Source: Synechococcus sp. Cruz-7E5
GTDB taxonomy: Bacteria > Cyanobacteriota > Cyanobacteriia > PCC-6307 > Cyanobiaceae
Length of the DNA: 64,000 nt
NCBI RefSeq assembly: GCF_024345995.1
Contig: NZ_JAGQCE010000011.1
Coordinates: 31,412 to 95,411 of the forward strand
Direction of reading: 5' to 3'
Part shown: positions 1 to 8,011 of the stretch, in pieces
How positions within the stretch are numbered: position 1 is the stretch's first letter
Layout: every line of letters begins with the position of its first letter
Notes under the pieces: model-generated
Database searches by the model: none
Told to the model about the DNA's origin: nothing
Seen by the model: the letters and a program-made list of their open reading frames with translations, nothing else
Made by a program: the position numbers and the translations under genes

Positions 1-362
1 CAGTCTGGGGTGAGGCCGGGCAAGGTGAACTCCTGGAACCAGAGAAAATCCCGACTTCTCCAGCCCAGATCGAAGGGGGCTGTGGAGTTCCATTCCCCTT
101 CTTCCAGCTGGAACCGTGTCTTCAGATAGTCGGGCACCAGAGCTGCAACCTCCTGCTGCCCTTCGCTCTCTTCATTGGCAAAAAGCCGATCCAGGTAGAG
201 CACTGCGAAGATCGCCGCTTCCTCATCCACCACCACCACCTCGAACGGTCCGTCCTCGGCAGGCAGGGGGGTGACCTCGAAGAACTCATCCCGCTCCAGA
301 GGATCGGCCGGTGCCTTTTCCATCAGGGCCGCGAGGGCCTGCTTGAAGCGATCGAGGGTCAT
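1..362 (-). CDS. Hypothetical protein, 3' end outside the window
   Basis: The ATG at 362-360 overlaps the TGA of the upstream CPBP protease gene (ATGA), so the two are probably translationally coupled. About 120 residues are visible and the frame is still open at base 1. The visible part is acidic, starts MTLDRFKQALAALMEK, and has a hydrophobic strand with FEVVVVDEE followed by IFAVLYLD, then a tryptophan-rich stretch (LGWRSRDFLWFQEF). There is no signal peptide or membrane segment in the visible part, so it is probably cytoplasmic. I do not recognise the family and assign no function. Being last in the coupled operon suggests a role linked to the proteases, but this is only context. Confidence 0.7.
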   Translation of the reverse strand, partial: MTLDRFKQALAALMEKAPADPLERDEFFEVTPLPAEDGPFEVVVVDEEAAIFAVLYLDRLFANEESEGQQEVAALVPDYLKTRFQLEEGEWNSTAPFDLGWRSRDFLWFQEFTLPGLTPD

Positions 363-2854
363 TGCGACGGCAGCGGCTGTTCCTGCATCCTCGCCCTGCC
401 CCCCAGGCCCCAGAGCCAAAGCGTTACAGCCAGCCCATGCAGCAGCACCGGCGGCCAGAGGGAGCCCGTGACCCCGTAGATCAGCACGCAGGCGCCCCCC
501 AGCAGGGCACACTGCGCCAGGAAGCGCCCGTCGCGGAACACACCTCGCCCCGGCGGGTACCAGCAGCGCGCCGCCACAGGGTGATACAGCACGAACAGAC
601 CCAGGCTCAGAGCCCCCCAGGCGGCAGAACTGGCAAGGGGTTCACCTTCAAGGGGATGGGGCAGCAGGGCCACGCGGAAGATCAACTCCTCCCCCAGGGC
701 CGGCATCAGCAGCAGAGCCGGAATGGCCCGCAGCGCCGGACCAATCGCCTTCAGCCTCCAGGGGCTGAGAAAACCTGATCGCCAGCCGAGAGGCAGGGCA
801 AGTGCCGCATAGGCCACCAGGATCGTCAGAGCACGGCCCAGGGCAGCTGGGCCCAGGGGCGCGAACAGGGCATCGCTGAAACGCCGCAGCAGGGTGGAGA
901 GAATCGGGATCTGACCCAGCAGCAGGGTCGGTGCCAGGGGTTCGATTGAGCTGTCACCTCCCGCCAGTTGGTTGCTGCGCAGGAACCAGAGGCTGGCTCC
1001 ATGCTGAAGGAACACCCGGGCCATATCGTCGTGGGCGCGGCGGGGAAGCATCGAGCGCCAGCTCATCAGAGCATCGATCCCCGTTTCGCCGCGCACGAAC
1101 ACATCACCAGAAACCACTGCTGCGTTGTGGCGCCAGTCGGACCGTGCCGTGCCGAAGGGGGTCAGAAGCTCGTCGAGGGAGGAGGTGAGCCGTGCCAATT
1201 GACGGAAGGCCTGGCTGGACTTTTCCTGCGGGTGGTCCTTGAGCCAACGCCGCAGCCTCGGTTCGTCCGCCACCCGGCGGCGCAGGCGATCGATGGCGAT
1301 GTACAGAGCCTGGCTCGAATCCTGCACGCAGGAGGTGGACGGGGTCACCGTCGACACGCCGCTGCCGTCTCCGCTGCGGTAGCGGGCCATCAGCACCTCC
1401 GCCTGGATCGCCAGCTCCCGCAACAGCGAGAACCGTTGCCCATCCACTGTCAGGTCGTCGAAAGGCTGCAGCTTGATCAGCACATCAGAGATGGGCCTGG
1501 AGCCCAGCCAGCCCCGTTGCATATCTCCGCTGAAGGCGGTCCAGTCCTGGGTTCCCGAGACGATGCCATTGGGGTTGTTGGCATAGATCTGGTGGTAGCG
1601 CAGATCGAAGCGCGGCTCGCCGGTGATGGCATCGCTCACCACACGCGCTTCCCCGAAGGCGAAATGGCCAGTCACGGTGGCGCCGCTGATCTGCTCACCC
1701 CCCGACCCGCCGATGCCCCCGAAGCTGTGGATCAGCAGGGCCCTGTCTCCCGGCCGCCAGCTCTGGCCAACAGGCCCCGTTGGGGTACCAGCATTGGCGA
1801 TGGCGGGATCAAGCATCACCCGCTTGATCCGGCCCCGTTGCCGGGGGGTATCGGCCCAGTTGCCACGCAGGATGTAGGGGATCCCCTGACGGGCCGCGGG
1901 CAGCACGGCATCTGGTTGGAGCAGGTGCAGGGCCCTTGGCTTGATGGCCTGCACGGTGAACAGCCCCTCGGCGTCAGGGGCGCCGTAGATGTACCACCCC
2001 TTGCCACCCACGGGATTGGAGCTGAGTCCCCGGGGAGTGGAGATCCAGCGGCCGAAACGATCCAGCGGCTGCTGGGGCACACGCACCACATCACGCGGGC
2101 CGCTGAAGTCGTCCCGGCCTGGGTTCCAGTGGCGCACCCGCAGGTGCTCCGGATCCCCGGCGACAGGGCCGAGGATTCGCACCAGGCCCACATAGCGGCC
2201 GCTGATCTGCAGCGGTGGCCGAGCGATGGTCAGCCGGGTGGATCCATCAGCTCCAGGCTCGAGCTCCACCTCCTCCAGCTGCACGATCAGATCGTCGTTG
2301 GGGCGGGCTCCTGCCAACGACTGCAGGGGGCCCACCCGCCTGCGCCCGTCCAGGCGCCGCGGCAGCAGATTTCCCTGGGACTCGATTTCCTGCGCCGCCG
2401 GAGCGAAGCGCACATCGGTGCTCACCCGCTCCACCAGCTCCCGCAGAGCCGGTCGCTCAGCCCAGGCCAGGCGCAGCACCTGTCCCACGAGCCCGGCCGA
2501 GGCCGGCGGGGCATGCTCGATTTCTACCCAGACCCAGTCGCCAGGCTCCCGGCTGGTCTCTTCTTCGCCCGGCAGGATCAGGCGCCCGATCCAGTCGGCA
2601 TGGGGACGGTACAGCTGCGGATCGGGACGCTGGCTGAGCGGGTAGTGGCTGGGCCGGTTGAAGGGCGCGGCCTGGGCCAGGACATAGCTGCTGGTGGGGG
2701 CCGGCTCGCTCGCCTGCACCGGAGCCAGCAGGAGCGACACGAGGAGCGACACGGCGAGGGCCAGCAGCAGCAGGAGAGCCTGCAGGGGCCGGGGCCCCGC
2801 GCCTGAGCGCCGTTGTGGCGACTTGGGGGGTGCAGATGGGAATCCTGGCGGCAT
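359..2854 (-). CDS. CPBP-family intramembrane protease with long N-terminal extracytoplasmic region
   Basis: An 831-residue membrane protein. The C-terminal part (about 620-825) is a CPBP (CAAX protease and bacteriocin-processing) domain: EELIFR at 722-727 gives the EExxxR motif, FVLYH ends with His 758, and a third-motif His is at 806 (LLHG). Residues about 24-45 form an N-terminal membrane anchor or signal followed by roughly 570 residues with few hydrophobic segments, probably on the periplasmic or lumenal side. That is far longer than minimal CPBP enzymes of about 200-300 residues. The ATG at 2854 was chosen because upstream codons in the same frame overlap the preceding protease gene and read as its shadow. 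The gene lies 10 bases after the aspartic protease stop and overlaps the next gene by ATGA. Intramembrane proteolysis is inferred from the family; the substrate is unknown. Confidence 0.85.
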   Translation of the reverse strand: MPPGFPSAPPKSPQRRSGAGPRPLQALLLLLALAVSLLVSLLLAPVQASEPAPTSSYVLAQAAPFNRPSHYPLSQRPDPQLYRPHADWIGRLILPGEEETSREPGDWVWVEIEHAPPASAGLVGQVLRLAWAERPALRELVERVSTDVRFAPAAQEIESQGNLLPRRLDGRRRVGPLQSLAGARPNDDLIVQLEEVELEPGADGSTRLTIARPPLQISGRYVGLVRILGPVAGDPEHLRVRHWNPGRDDFSGPRDVVRVPQQPLDRFGRWISTPRGLSSNPVGGKGWYIYGAPDAEGLFTVQAIKPRALHLLQPDAVLPAARQGIPYILRGNWADTPRQRGRIKRVMLDPAIANAGTPTGPVGQSWRPGDRALLIHSFGGIGGSGGEQISGATVTGHFAFGEARVVSDAITGEPRFDLRYHQIYANNPNGIVSGTQDWTAFSGDMQRGWLGSRPISDVLIKLQPFDDLTVDGQRFSLLRELAIQAEVLMARYRSGDGSGVSTVTPSTSCVQDSSQALYIAIDRLRRRVADEPRLRRWLKDHPQEKSSQAFRQLARLTSSLDELLTPFGTARSDWRHNAAVVSGDVFVRGETGIDALMSWRSMLPRRAHDDMARVFLQHGASLWFLRSNQLAGGDSSIEPLAPTLLLGQIPILSTLLRRFSDALFAPLGPAALGRALTILVAYAALALPLGWRSGFLSPWRLKAIGPALRAIPALLLMPALGEELIFRVALLPHPLEGEPLASSAAWGALSLGLFVLYHPVAARCWYPPGRGVFRDGRFLAQCALLGGACVLIYGVTGSLWPPVLLHGLAVTLWLWGLGGRARMQEQPLPSQ

Positions 2855-2864
2855 CGGCACTGCT

Positions 2865-3878
2865 CTAAGGCCAGAGGAGCAGGGTCGCAGGCACCGCGTC
2901 CAGACGCCAGAGCTGGGCCCGGTGGCGCAACAGCTCCTGGCCCACGATCGCCTCCACCCGCAGGCTCTCGAAGATCGGGTTGGCGGTGACGATGGCATCG
3001 ACCGGATGGCTCGGATCGCCCCCGGGCAGCGCCAGGCCGGAGAAGGCCTGGCGGCGGGCACTCTGCTCGCCGCAGAACCCAGTGACTCGCAGAGCGCTGG
3101 CCGGTGCCAGCGGCCGCAGCCGCGCCGCCAGGCCCGCCGTGATGAACAGCCCTTCTGCGCCGGTGTCTGCCAGCGCGAGAGCCAGACCCATCGGTGTGCT
3201 GAGGGGGAGCAGCGGGACCCCTTCCCTCCAGACCAGATTCAGGCTGGTGGAAGCCCCGGCCTGGTCTCCCTGGGGAAAACGATCGGCGTCAGCGAGGGCC
3301 AGCGGTCCGAGGCTCAAGCGCTGGGCATGGGGATCGATCCAGAGCGGCTGCTGCCGCAGTTGCGGGGCTCCCAGGACACCGTCCACCCCCGGGGGCAGTC
3401 CCGCCACCGGCAGCACCAGCGCCTCCATGCCGCTGAGCTGGAGCCGTTCGCCAGCAGCGGCGAGCACGAGTTCGGGCAGCTTCACTCGCCGGGGCTTCAG
3501 GTCTGGGCAGGCCTCTCCGGCACCGGCAAGCGCGAAGGTCTTCGGATCCACAACGCGGCTCTCAAGGCCCAGCCGGCGCACCAGCTCGGGGGTCACCAGG
3601 GTGGTGGAGGCGCCGGTGTCGAGCAGCAACCGCACCGGCTCGCCGCCACTCTGCAGGCTGAGCACGGGGGTGTCCCCGCCAGTGGCCCGCTCCAAGGGGA
3701 TGCTCACCTGGCCCCTGATCCGGCCAGGGGCGAGGGGCGGCCCCCCCAGCTGGATCAAAGCCGCCGTCGTGGTGGCTGGAGTGGTGACTGACGTGGAGCT
3801 GAGGACGGGGCCGGCGAACTGCAGGCCCGTCAGCACTAACCCATGCACCAGCGCCAGCGCGGCCGCATGTCTGCTCAT
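2865..3878 (-). CDS. Retropepsin-like aspartic protease with two DTGA motifs
   Basis: A 337-residue protein with two aspartic protease half-domains in one chain. The first active-site motif is LLLDTGAS (Asp 87) and the second LALADTGAE (Asp 238). Each is followed by a hydrophobic-hydrophobic-Gly segment typical of clan AA (VDGVLGAPQL near 166 and VEAIVGQELL near the C-terminus). An N-terminal hydrophobic stretch (residues about 4-25) looks like a signal or anchor, so it probably acts outside the cytoplasm. The ATG at 3878 overlaps the TGA of the META gene (ATGA); a longer in-frame ORF to 3959 would run into that gene. Retropepsins normally dimerise, whereas two DTGA motifs in one chain suggest a pepsin-like self-contained enzyme. 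Substrate unknown. Confidence 0.8.
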   Translation of the reverse strand: MSRHAAALALVHGLVLTGLQFAGPVLSSTSVTTPATTTAALIQLGGPPLAPGRIRGQVSIPLERATGGDTPVLSLQSGGEPVRLLLDTGASTTLVTPELVRRLGLESRVVDPKTFALAGAGEACPDLKPRRVKLPELVLAAAGERLQLSGMEALVLPVAGLPPGVDGVLGAPQLRQQPLWIDPHAQRLSLGPLALADADRFPQGDQAGASTSLNLVWREGVPLLPLSTPMGLALALADTGAEGLFITAGLAARLRPLAPASALRVTGFCGEQSARRQAFSGLALPGGDPSHPVDAIVTANPIFESLRVEAIVGQELLRHRAQLWRLDAVPATLLLWP

Positions 3879-4687
3879 CTGCCGTCTGCGCGGCGCAGGG
3901 TGACTGCCAGAGCCCCATCGGATCGCCGCAGCTCCAGCCGATTCGCTTCGATCTGCCATTGGCTGGCGGATTCAAGGGCGCGCAGAAACTGGATTTCCTG
4001 CTCCATCACTCCCTCGGGCCGTACGCAGATCCTGCGGGTCGCCGCCGGCGGCCCCACCTGAATCGTTCCCTGGCCAAGGACTGCCGCGGCGTTGTAGCGG
4101 TTGCATCCAGCCGTTCCCACCAGGCGGCCCCTGGCGCGAAGTTCCAGGCTCAGCGTGGTGCCGGTCAGGGTGCTGACGACCGCCTCCTTGCCGTTGTTGA
4201 GCCCGGTGACGATCCAGAGGGCGCCGGCGATCTCCTGGGGCTGGGGCCGGAAGCGGGCCAACGCCTTGCCATTGGAGGCCATCAGCTCCAGCTGGCCGTT
4301 GCGAAGGCTGTATCCCCTCGTCGCCGAAAGTGCCGCCCTGAACGACTGAGCCTGACGCATCTGGTCTTCGGGGCAAGCCATCTGGGTGGAGGGGCCCTGG
4401 TCGGTCACGCGGAACATGGAGTCCCTGACCAGCACGGCAGCGGAATAGCGGTTGCATCCGTCGCTGCCGCTGATACGGCCTTGTTCAAGACGCAGGGTCG
4501 GAGCTGGGGGCACCAACGTTTGTTGCCCCGGAATCGACTCCAGCAGCCAGGCACTCCCCTCAAGACTCTGGGTCTGCGCCTGCAGCGGACTGACCGTGAT
4601 CGCCATCAGGGCCCCGAGGGCCAGGCTGAGCGAAGCCTTTGCCCCTGCTCTGCTTGTGATCACGTTGAGCTCCACCAACGGTGGCAC
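3875..4687 (-). CDS. Double META-domain (HslJ-like) secreted protein
   Basis: A 270-residue protein built from two META domains. Each contains the signature Gly-x-x-Gly-Cys-Asn-Arg-Tyr: GSDGCNRYSAA at about 74-84 and GTAGCNRYNAA at about 191-201, and each is followed by a conserved Cys-containing segment (TQMACPED, TRRICVRPE). Residues about 12-38 look like a signal peptide ending near LQAQ, so it is probably exported. META/HslJ proteins are associated with envelope or stress phenotypes in other bacteria but have no defined biochemical activity. The stop overlaps the start of the aspartic protease gene, which suggests coordinated production. The start could also be a GTG a few codons downstream. 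Confidence 0.8.
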   Translation of the reverse strand: MPPLVELNVITSRAGAKASLSLALGALMAITVSPLQAQTQSLEGSAWLLESIPGQQTLVPPAPTLRLEQGRISGSDGCNRYSAAVLVRDSMFRVTDQGPSTQMACPEDQMRQAQSFRAALSATRGYSLRNGQLELMASNGKALARFRPQPQEIAGALWIVTGLNNGKEAVVSTLTGTTLSLELRARGRLVGTAGCNRYNAAAVLGQGTIQVGPPAATRRICVRPEGVMEQEIQFLRALESASQWQIEANRLELRRSDGALAVTLRRADGR

Positions 4688-4745
4688 CCATCCTGGTACC
4701 CAGCAGCACGAAAGACGTTATGGGCTCCGCTCAGCGGCGGCCGGC

Positions 4746-5492
4746 TCAAACTGGGTAACGGCCGATGACTTCCAGGTAGCGGTCCTCCACGGCTCCCACC
4801 AGCAGCTGCTCAAGTCCGGCCTGACGCAGCTGGTCCTCCACCTCATGAACCGTGAAGGCTGCCCGGAGAGAGTGGCGGTAGTCGTGCTGGAGCACGGGTG
4901 GGGCCCCGGCTGCATAGGTGGCCACCAGCCGATCAAGAGCTGCCTGATCGGCGGGCCGCCGTAGGTCCCTGATGTAGATCGCGGCCCCAGGGGCCGCCAG
5001 CTGCCGCACCGTGCTCCAGAGAACCTGTGGATCGTGCAGGTGATGCAGAAGGCTGTTGCTCACCACGGCGTCGTAACCCCCCTTCAACTGAAGAGAGGGG
5101 AGCAGGGCCTGCTCGAAGCTCACGACTCCGGAGAGAATGGAACCCTGCGGAGGCTGTTGCTGTTGCTGCTTTTGCTGCTCCTTGCGGGCGATGGCGATGG
5201 CCAGCATCGCGCCGGAGCCATCCACCCCCACCACCTGGCTGGAGGGGTAGCGGCTCGCCAGTCGGAAGGTGATGTTGCCGGGGCCACAGCCCAGATCGAT
5301 GATTCGCTCCCCCAAATGGGAACCGAAACAGACGGCGATGCGCTCGACCATGGCCTGGTCGGTGGCACTGAAATCGGCATCGGCGTAGGCCTGGGCCTGC
5401 TCGGCGCCATCCATCAATTCAGGCTCACAGACGCGTTCGATCGAGCTGCTCCTGGAGTTATGTCGATTCTCCCATTGGTGCAACCCAGCCAA
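4746..5492 (-). CDS. Class I SAM-dependent methyltransferase
   Basis: A 248-residue protein with a Rossmann-type methyltransferase fold: motif I IIDLGCGPG at about 64-72, the acidic loop VVGVDGSG at about 88-94 and motif IV-like YDAVVSNSLLHHL. The methyl acceptor cannot be read from the sequence. A polar run dominated by glutamine (residues about 106-115) sits just after motif II and is encoded by a CTG/TTG-rich trinucleotide tract on the plus strand, an unusual low-complexity insertion. The start at 5492 is TTG; the segment before the first ATG (5414) contains EPELM, which I recall as conserved in related cyanobacterial proteins, so I keep the upstream start. It lies 8 bases after the RodZ-like gene stop and 58 bases before the META gene. 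Confidence 0.8.
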   Translation of the reverse strand: MAGLHQWENRHNSRSSSIERVCEPELMDGAEQAQAYADADFSATDQAMVERIAVCFGSHLGERIIDLGCGPGNITFRLASRYPSSQVVGVDGSGAMLAIAIARKEQQKQQQQQPPQGSILSGVVSFEQALLPSLQLKGGYDAVVSNSLLHHLHDPQVLWSTVRQLAAPGAAIYIRDLRRPADQAALDRLVATYAAGAPPVLQHDYRHSLRAAFTVHEVEDQLRQAGLEQLLVGAVEDRYLEVIGRYPV

Positions 5493-5500
5493 TGGCTGTT

Positions 5501-6448
5501 TCAGGGGCTGGAGCTGCTCCTGGAGGTCTGACGTTCACCGCTACTGGTGAACTGATGCCAGCTGATCTGCTCGATCGTGCCCAGGGTCTGGGACTGTCCT
5601 GAGGCTGTGGTCACGGTGATCAGATCCGGGCGGCCCGCCAGCACCTCCAACCCTGCCCCCAGGGAAAAGGTTCCGGTGCCGGTGAACAGGCCGCGGAACA
5701 GCTCCTTGCCTTCGCCGTTTCGCACCTCAAGCCAGCTGGGTTCTCGGCTGCTGAGCAGAAGGCTCCCCAGGCTGGGCTTGACGGGGTCGGCAGGCTTGGC
5801 GGGCTTGGCAGGCTCGCTTGTTGTGCTCGCTGGCCTGGTTAGGTTGCTGGAGACGGTTTGGCTCTGCTTCGTGCCGATGGCCAGGGCCGCCACCAGGGCC
5901 AGCACGCCGGCACCCCCTGCCAGCAGCCAGGTCAGCCCAATCCGTCGTCGGGGCATGTGAGTTGACGGAAGATGGGCTTCACTGCTGGGATCCCTGGGTG
6001 CCATGGCGGGAGCCGCCAGGCTCACCCTGGCCACGGAGCCCGAAGGCTGACCCGCACTGGTTGGTCCTGGGGAGGGTGCGGAACGGCGGCTGACCCCTGG
6101 CAGGTGGATGTCCAGCAGAGACTCAGTCAGCTGATCGGCGTCGAGGCCAAGACTGGTGGCCACCCGCCTGGCCTGGGCGATCAGGTAGATCCGCTCCGGC
6201 AGCCGTGTGTGATCACCTGATTCAAGGGCGCTGAGCCTGTCAGCCGAGAGGTAGTTCTGCTCCGCCAGCACCGCCAGGGGGATGCCCTGAGCTTCACGGG
6301 CCTCGGCAAGTGTCTTGCCCAGACTCACCAGGGCGGGTAGACGCTCGGAGTAGGCGGACTCGGTTGTGGCAACCGGTTCGCCGGGCTCCGCGGGGTGGGA
6401 CGCGCGCTCGCTCACGCTGGAGTTGCGTTCAAAGGATCGATCCATCAT
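5501..6448 (-). CDS. RodZ-like HTH / single-pass membrane protein
   Basis: About 315 residues from the ATG at 6448. The cytoplasmic N-terminal half carries an Xre/RodZ-type helix-turn-helix (residues about 37-105, SLGKTLAEAREAQGIPLAVL onward). A Pro/Ser-rich linker leads to one transmembrane helix at about 171-192, preceded by Arg residues (RRRIG), and then a periplasmic Thr/Ser/Pro linker with a compact beta-rich C-terminal domain (about 235-315), as in RodZ and DUF4115-type proteins. RodZ links MreB to the envelope; cyanobacterial relatives may instead regulate transcription or act in pilus systems. Starts at 6487 (TTG) and 6469 (ATG) are also open, but a short inverted repeat at 6467-6484 overlaps them. 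A second RodZ-like gene is at 61981-62913. Confidence 0.75.
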   Translation of the reverse strand: MMDRSFERNSSVSERASHPAEPGEPVATTESAYSERLPALVSLGKTLAEAREAQGIPLAVLAEQNYLSADRLSALESGDHTRLPERIYLIAQARRVATSLGLDADQLTESLLDIHLPGVSRRSAPSPGPTSAGQPSGSVARVSLAAPAMAPRDPSSEAHLPSTHMPRRRIGLTWLLAGGAGVLALVAALAIGTKQSQTVSSNLTRPASTTSEPAKPAKPADPVKPSLGSLLLSSREPSWLEVRNGEGKELFRGLFTGTGTFSLGAGLEVLAGRPDLITVTTASGQSQTLGTIEQISWHQFTSSGERQTSRSSSSP

Positions 6449-6591
6449 GAAGGGAAGCGCCGATGCCATCAGACATCTCTGATGCAAGCCGCTCTCAATG
6501 CCCGTGCAGATGTTGCTTGAAGAACAGGGCTGAGTGATACGGCGAGGCCCAAGCCGTTACCAGCAGACTGCAGTTCGTTGCATCGTCGTTG

Positions 6592-7023
6592 ATGAGGAGT
6601 TCCCGGCCCCAGCTGCGCCTCTCCCGTTCTGGTCAACGCTCCCAGACCACGCTCTGGATTGGGGGGTTGGCCCGTGTACTCCTCGCCCTTGTGTTCGTTA
6701 ATGCCCTGGTGGGCAAGCTCACGACCTTCACTGCGGTGGCCGACAAAATTTCTGCCAAGGGGCTACCCCTGGCCCCCCTGCTGCTTGTGCTGGCCATGGC
6801 GCTGTTGGCTGTGGGATCAGCCCTGCTGATCCTTGGCTGGCGTCAGCGCCTGGGCGCGGTGCTGCTGCTGATTTTCCTCGTGCCTACCAGCCTGATCTTC
6901 CACAGCGACCTGGGTGACAGTTCGGAGCGCATCCAACTGCTGAAGAACCTGGCGATCATGGCCGGTCTGCTGCTGGTAGCCAATCAGCCCAGTGAGCGGC
7001 GACCGAGACTTCGCCGTCAGTAG
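6592..7023 (+). CDS. DoxX-family membrane protein
   Basis: A 143-residue protein with four hydrophobic segments (about 22-40, 60-80, 87-105 and 118-132 by eye), the size and spacing of DoxX/DoxD-like proteins. Residues VLLALVFVNALVGKLTTF and LAPLLLVLAMALLAVG fit the pattern, and the C-terminus is a short basic tail. Function in cyanobacteria is unknown; relatives take part in thiosulfate oxidation or redox stress in other phyla, but nothing here shows a substrate. The start at 6592 is the ATG next to a TTG at 6589. It is divergent from the RodZ-like gene and its 3' end overlaps the end of sds by 7 bases (convergent). Confidence 0.75.
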   Translation: MRSSRPQLRLSRSGQRSQTTLWIGGLARVLLALVFVNALVGKLTTFTAVADKISAKGLPLAPLLLVLAMALLAVGSALLILGWRQRLGAVLLLIFLVPTSLIFHSDLGDSSERIQLLKNLAIMAGLLLVANQPSERRPRLRRQ

Positions 7024-7988
7024 AGACGGCTGAGCACAAACTCGGGCAGGCTGAGCAGGGCTGTGCGCGAGTCGGAAGGACTGAGCCATTGCAGGGCATC
7101 ACCGGCTTCCCGCGCGAACCCTTCGGCCAGGGCCCTTGAGCGGGGGATCGCCTCGCAGCCCCGTACCAGTGCCAGGGCCTGGGCGAGATCATCGGGCTCA
7201 CAGAGTTCCCGCTCAATCAGTCCCGCCAGGGCCGGTCGTTCCTCGAGGGCATAGAGGACCGGGGCCGTGAGGTAGCCGGTGGCCAGATCACTGGCGGCAG
7301 GCTTGCCCAGCTGCTGGTCGCTGCCGGTGAAATCGAGGATGTCGTCTACAACCTGAAAAGCGAGACCGAGCTGACGTCCGAAGCGGTAAAGGTCTTCGAG
7401 GCGGTCGTTGCCGAGTCCGCTCAGCACGCCGGAGGCCTTGGCACTGTTTGCAATCAGGGAGGCAGTCTTGCAGTAGCTCTTATCGAGGTAGGTCTCGAAG
7501 CTCTGGCCCGTGTCGTATCGGTAGAGGCCCTGCCGCACCTCGCCATCGGCCAGGTCCATGATCACGCGGGAGAGCAGCTTGACCACCGCGAGGTCGTCGA
7601 GATTGGCCAGATGCCAGCTGGCCTGGGCAAACAGGAAATCGCCCGCCAGGACCGCCAGTCGGTTGTTGAAGCGGCTGTGCACCGTGTCCACCCCGCGCCG
7701 GGTGGAGGCCTCATCCACCACATCGTCATGAACAAGCGAAGCGGTGTGGATCATCTCGGTGATCTCCGCCAGTCGCCTGTGGCGACTGGACAGTTCGCCG
7801 TCGGCCGAGAGGGCACGAGAGAGGAGCAGCACGATGCCGGGGCGAATCCGCTTGCCTCCAGCGCTGAACAGGTGCTCGGCAGCTGCCTGAAGAATCGGGT
7901 GCCCCGCTCCGATCAGACTGCGCAGATCGCTCAGCAGGGTTTCCAGGTCGTTCTCGACCGGCTGGAGCAGCTCTGCAACGGTGGCCAT
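7017..7988 (-). CDS. sds: Solanesyl (all-trans polyprenyl) diphosphate synthase
   Basis: A 323-residue long-chain trans-prenyl diphosphate synthase. The first aspartate-rich motif is DDVVD at 88-92, with two residues between Asp pairs as in medium/long-chain enzymes; the second is DDILD at 215-219. GGKRIRP near 44-50 binds substrate. It condenses isopentenyl diphosphate onto an allylic primer to make the C45 side chain of plastoquinone, which in cyanobacteria is also the prenyl donor for the quinone ring. GGPP synthase (38704-39606) is the separate short-chain enzyme and has the DDxxxxD spacing. It lies 23 bases downstream of murI in a leftward run. Confidence 0.92.
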   Translation of the reverse strand: MATVAELLQPVENDLETLLSDLRSLIGAGHPILQAAAEHLFSAGGKRIRPGIVLLLSRALSADGELSSRHRRLAEITEMIHTASLVHDDVVDEASTRRGVDTVHSRFNNRLAVLAGDFLFAQASWHLANLDDLAVVKLLSRVIMDLADGEVRQGLYRYDTGQSFETYLDKSYCKTASLIANSAKASGVLSGLGNDRLEDLYRFGRQLGLAFQVVDDILDFTGSDQQLGKPAASDLATGYLTAPVLYALEERPALAGLIERELCEPDDLAQALALVRGCEAIPRSRALAEGFAREAGDALQWLSPSDSRTALLSLPEFVLSRLY

Positions 7989-8011
7989 GTCTCCCGCCAG
8001 GTGAGCTGATC

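Noticed and set aside
968..2806. 612-codon open frame on the plus strand over the CPBP protease gene
   Set aside because: Antisense of a well supported gene; Gln/His/Pro/Arg-rich composition typical of GC-rich antisense frames, no family motif.
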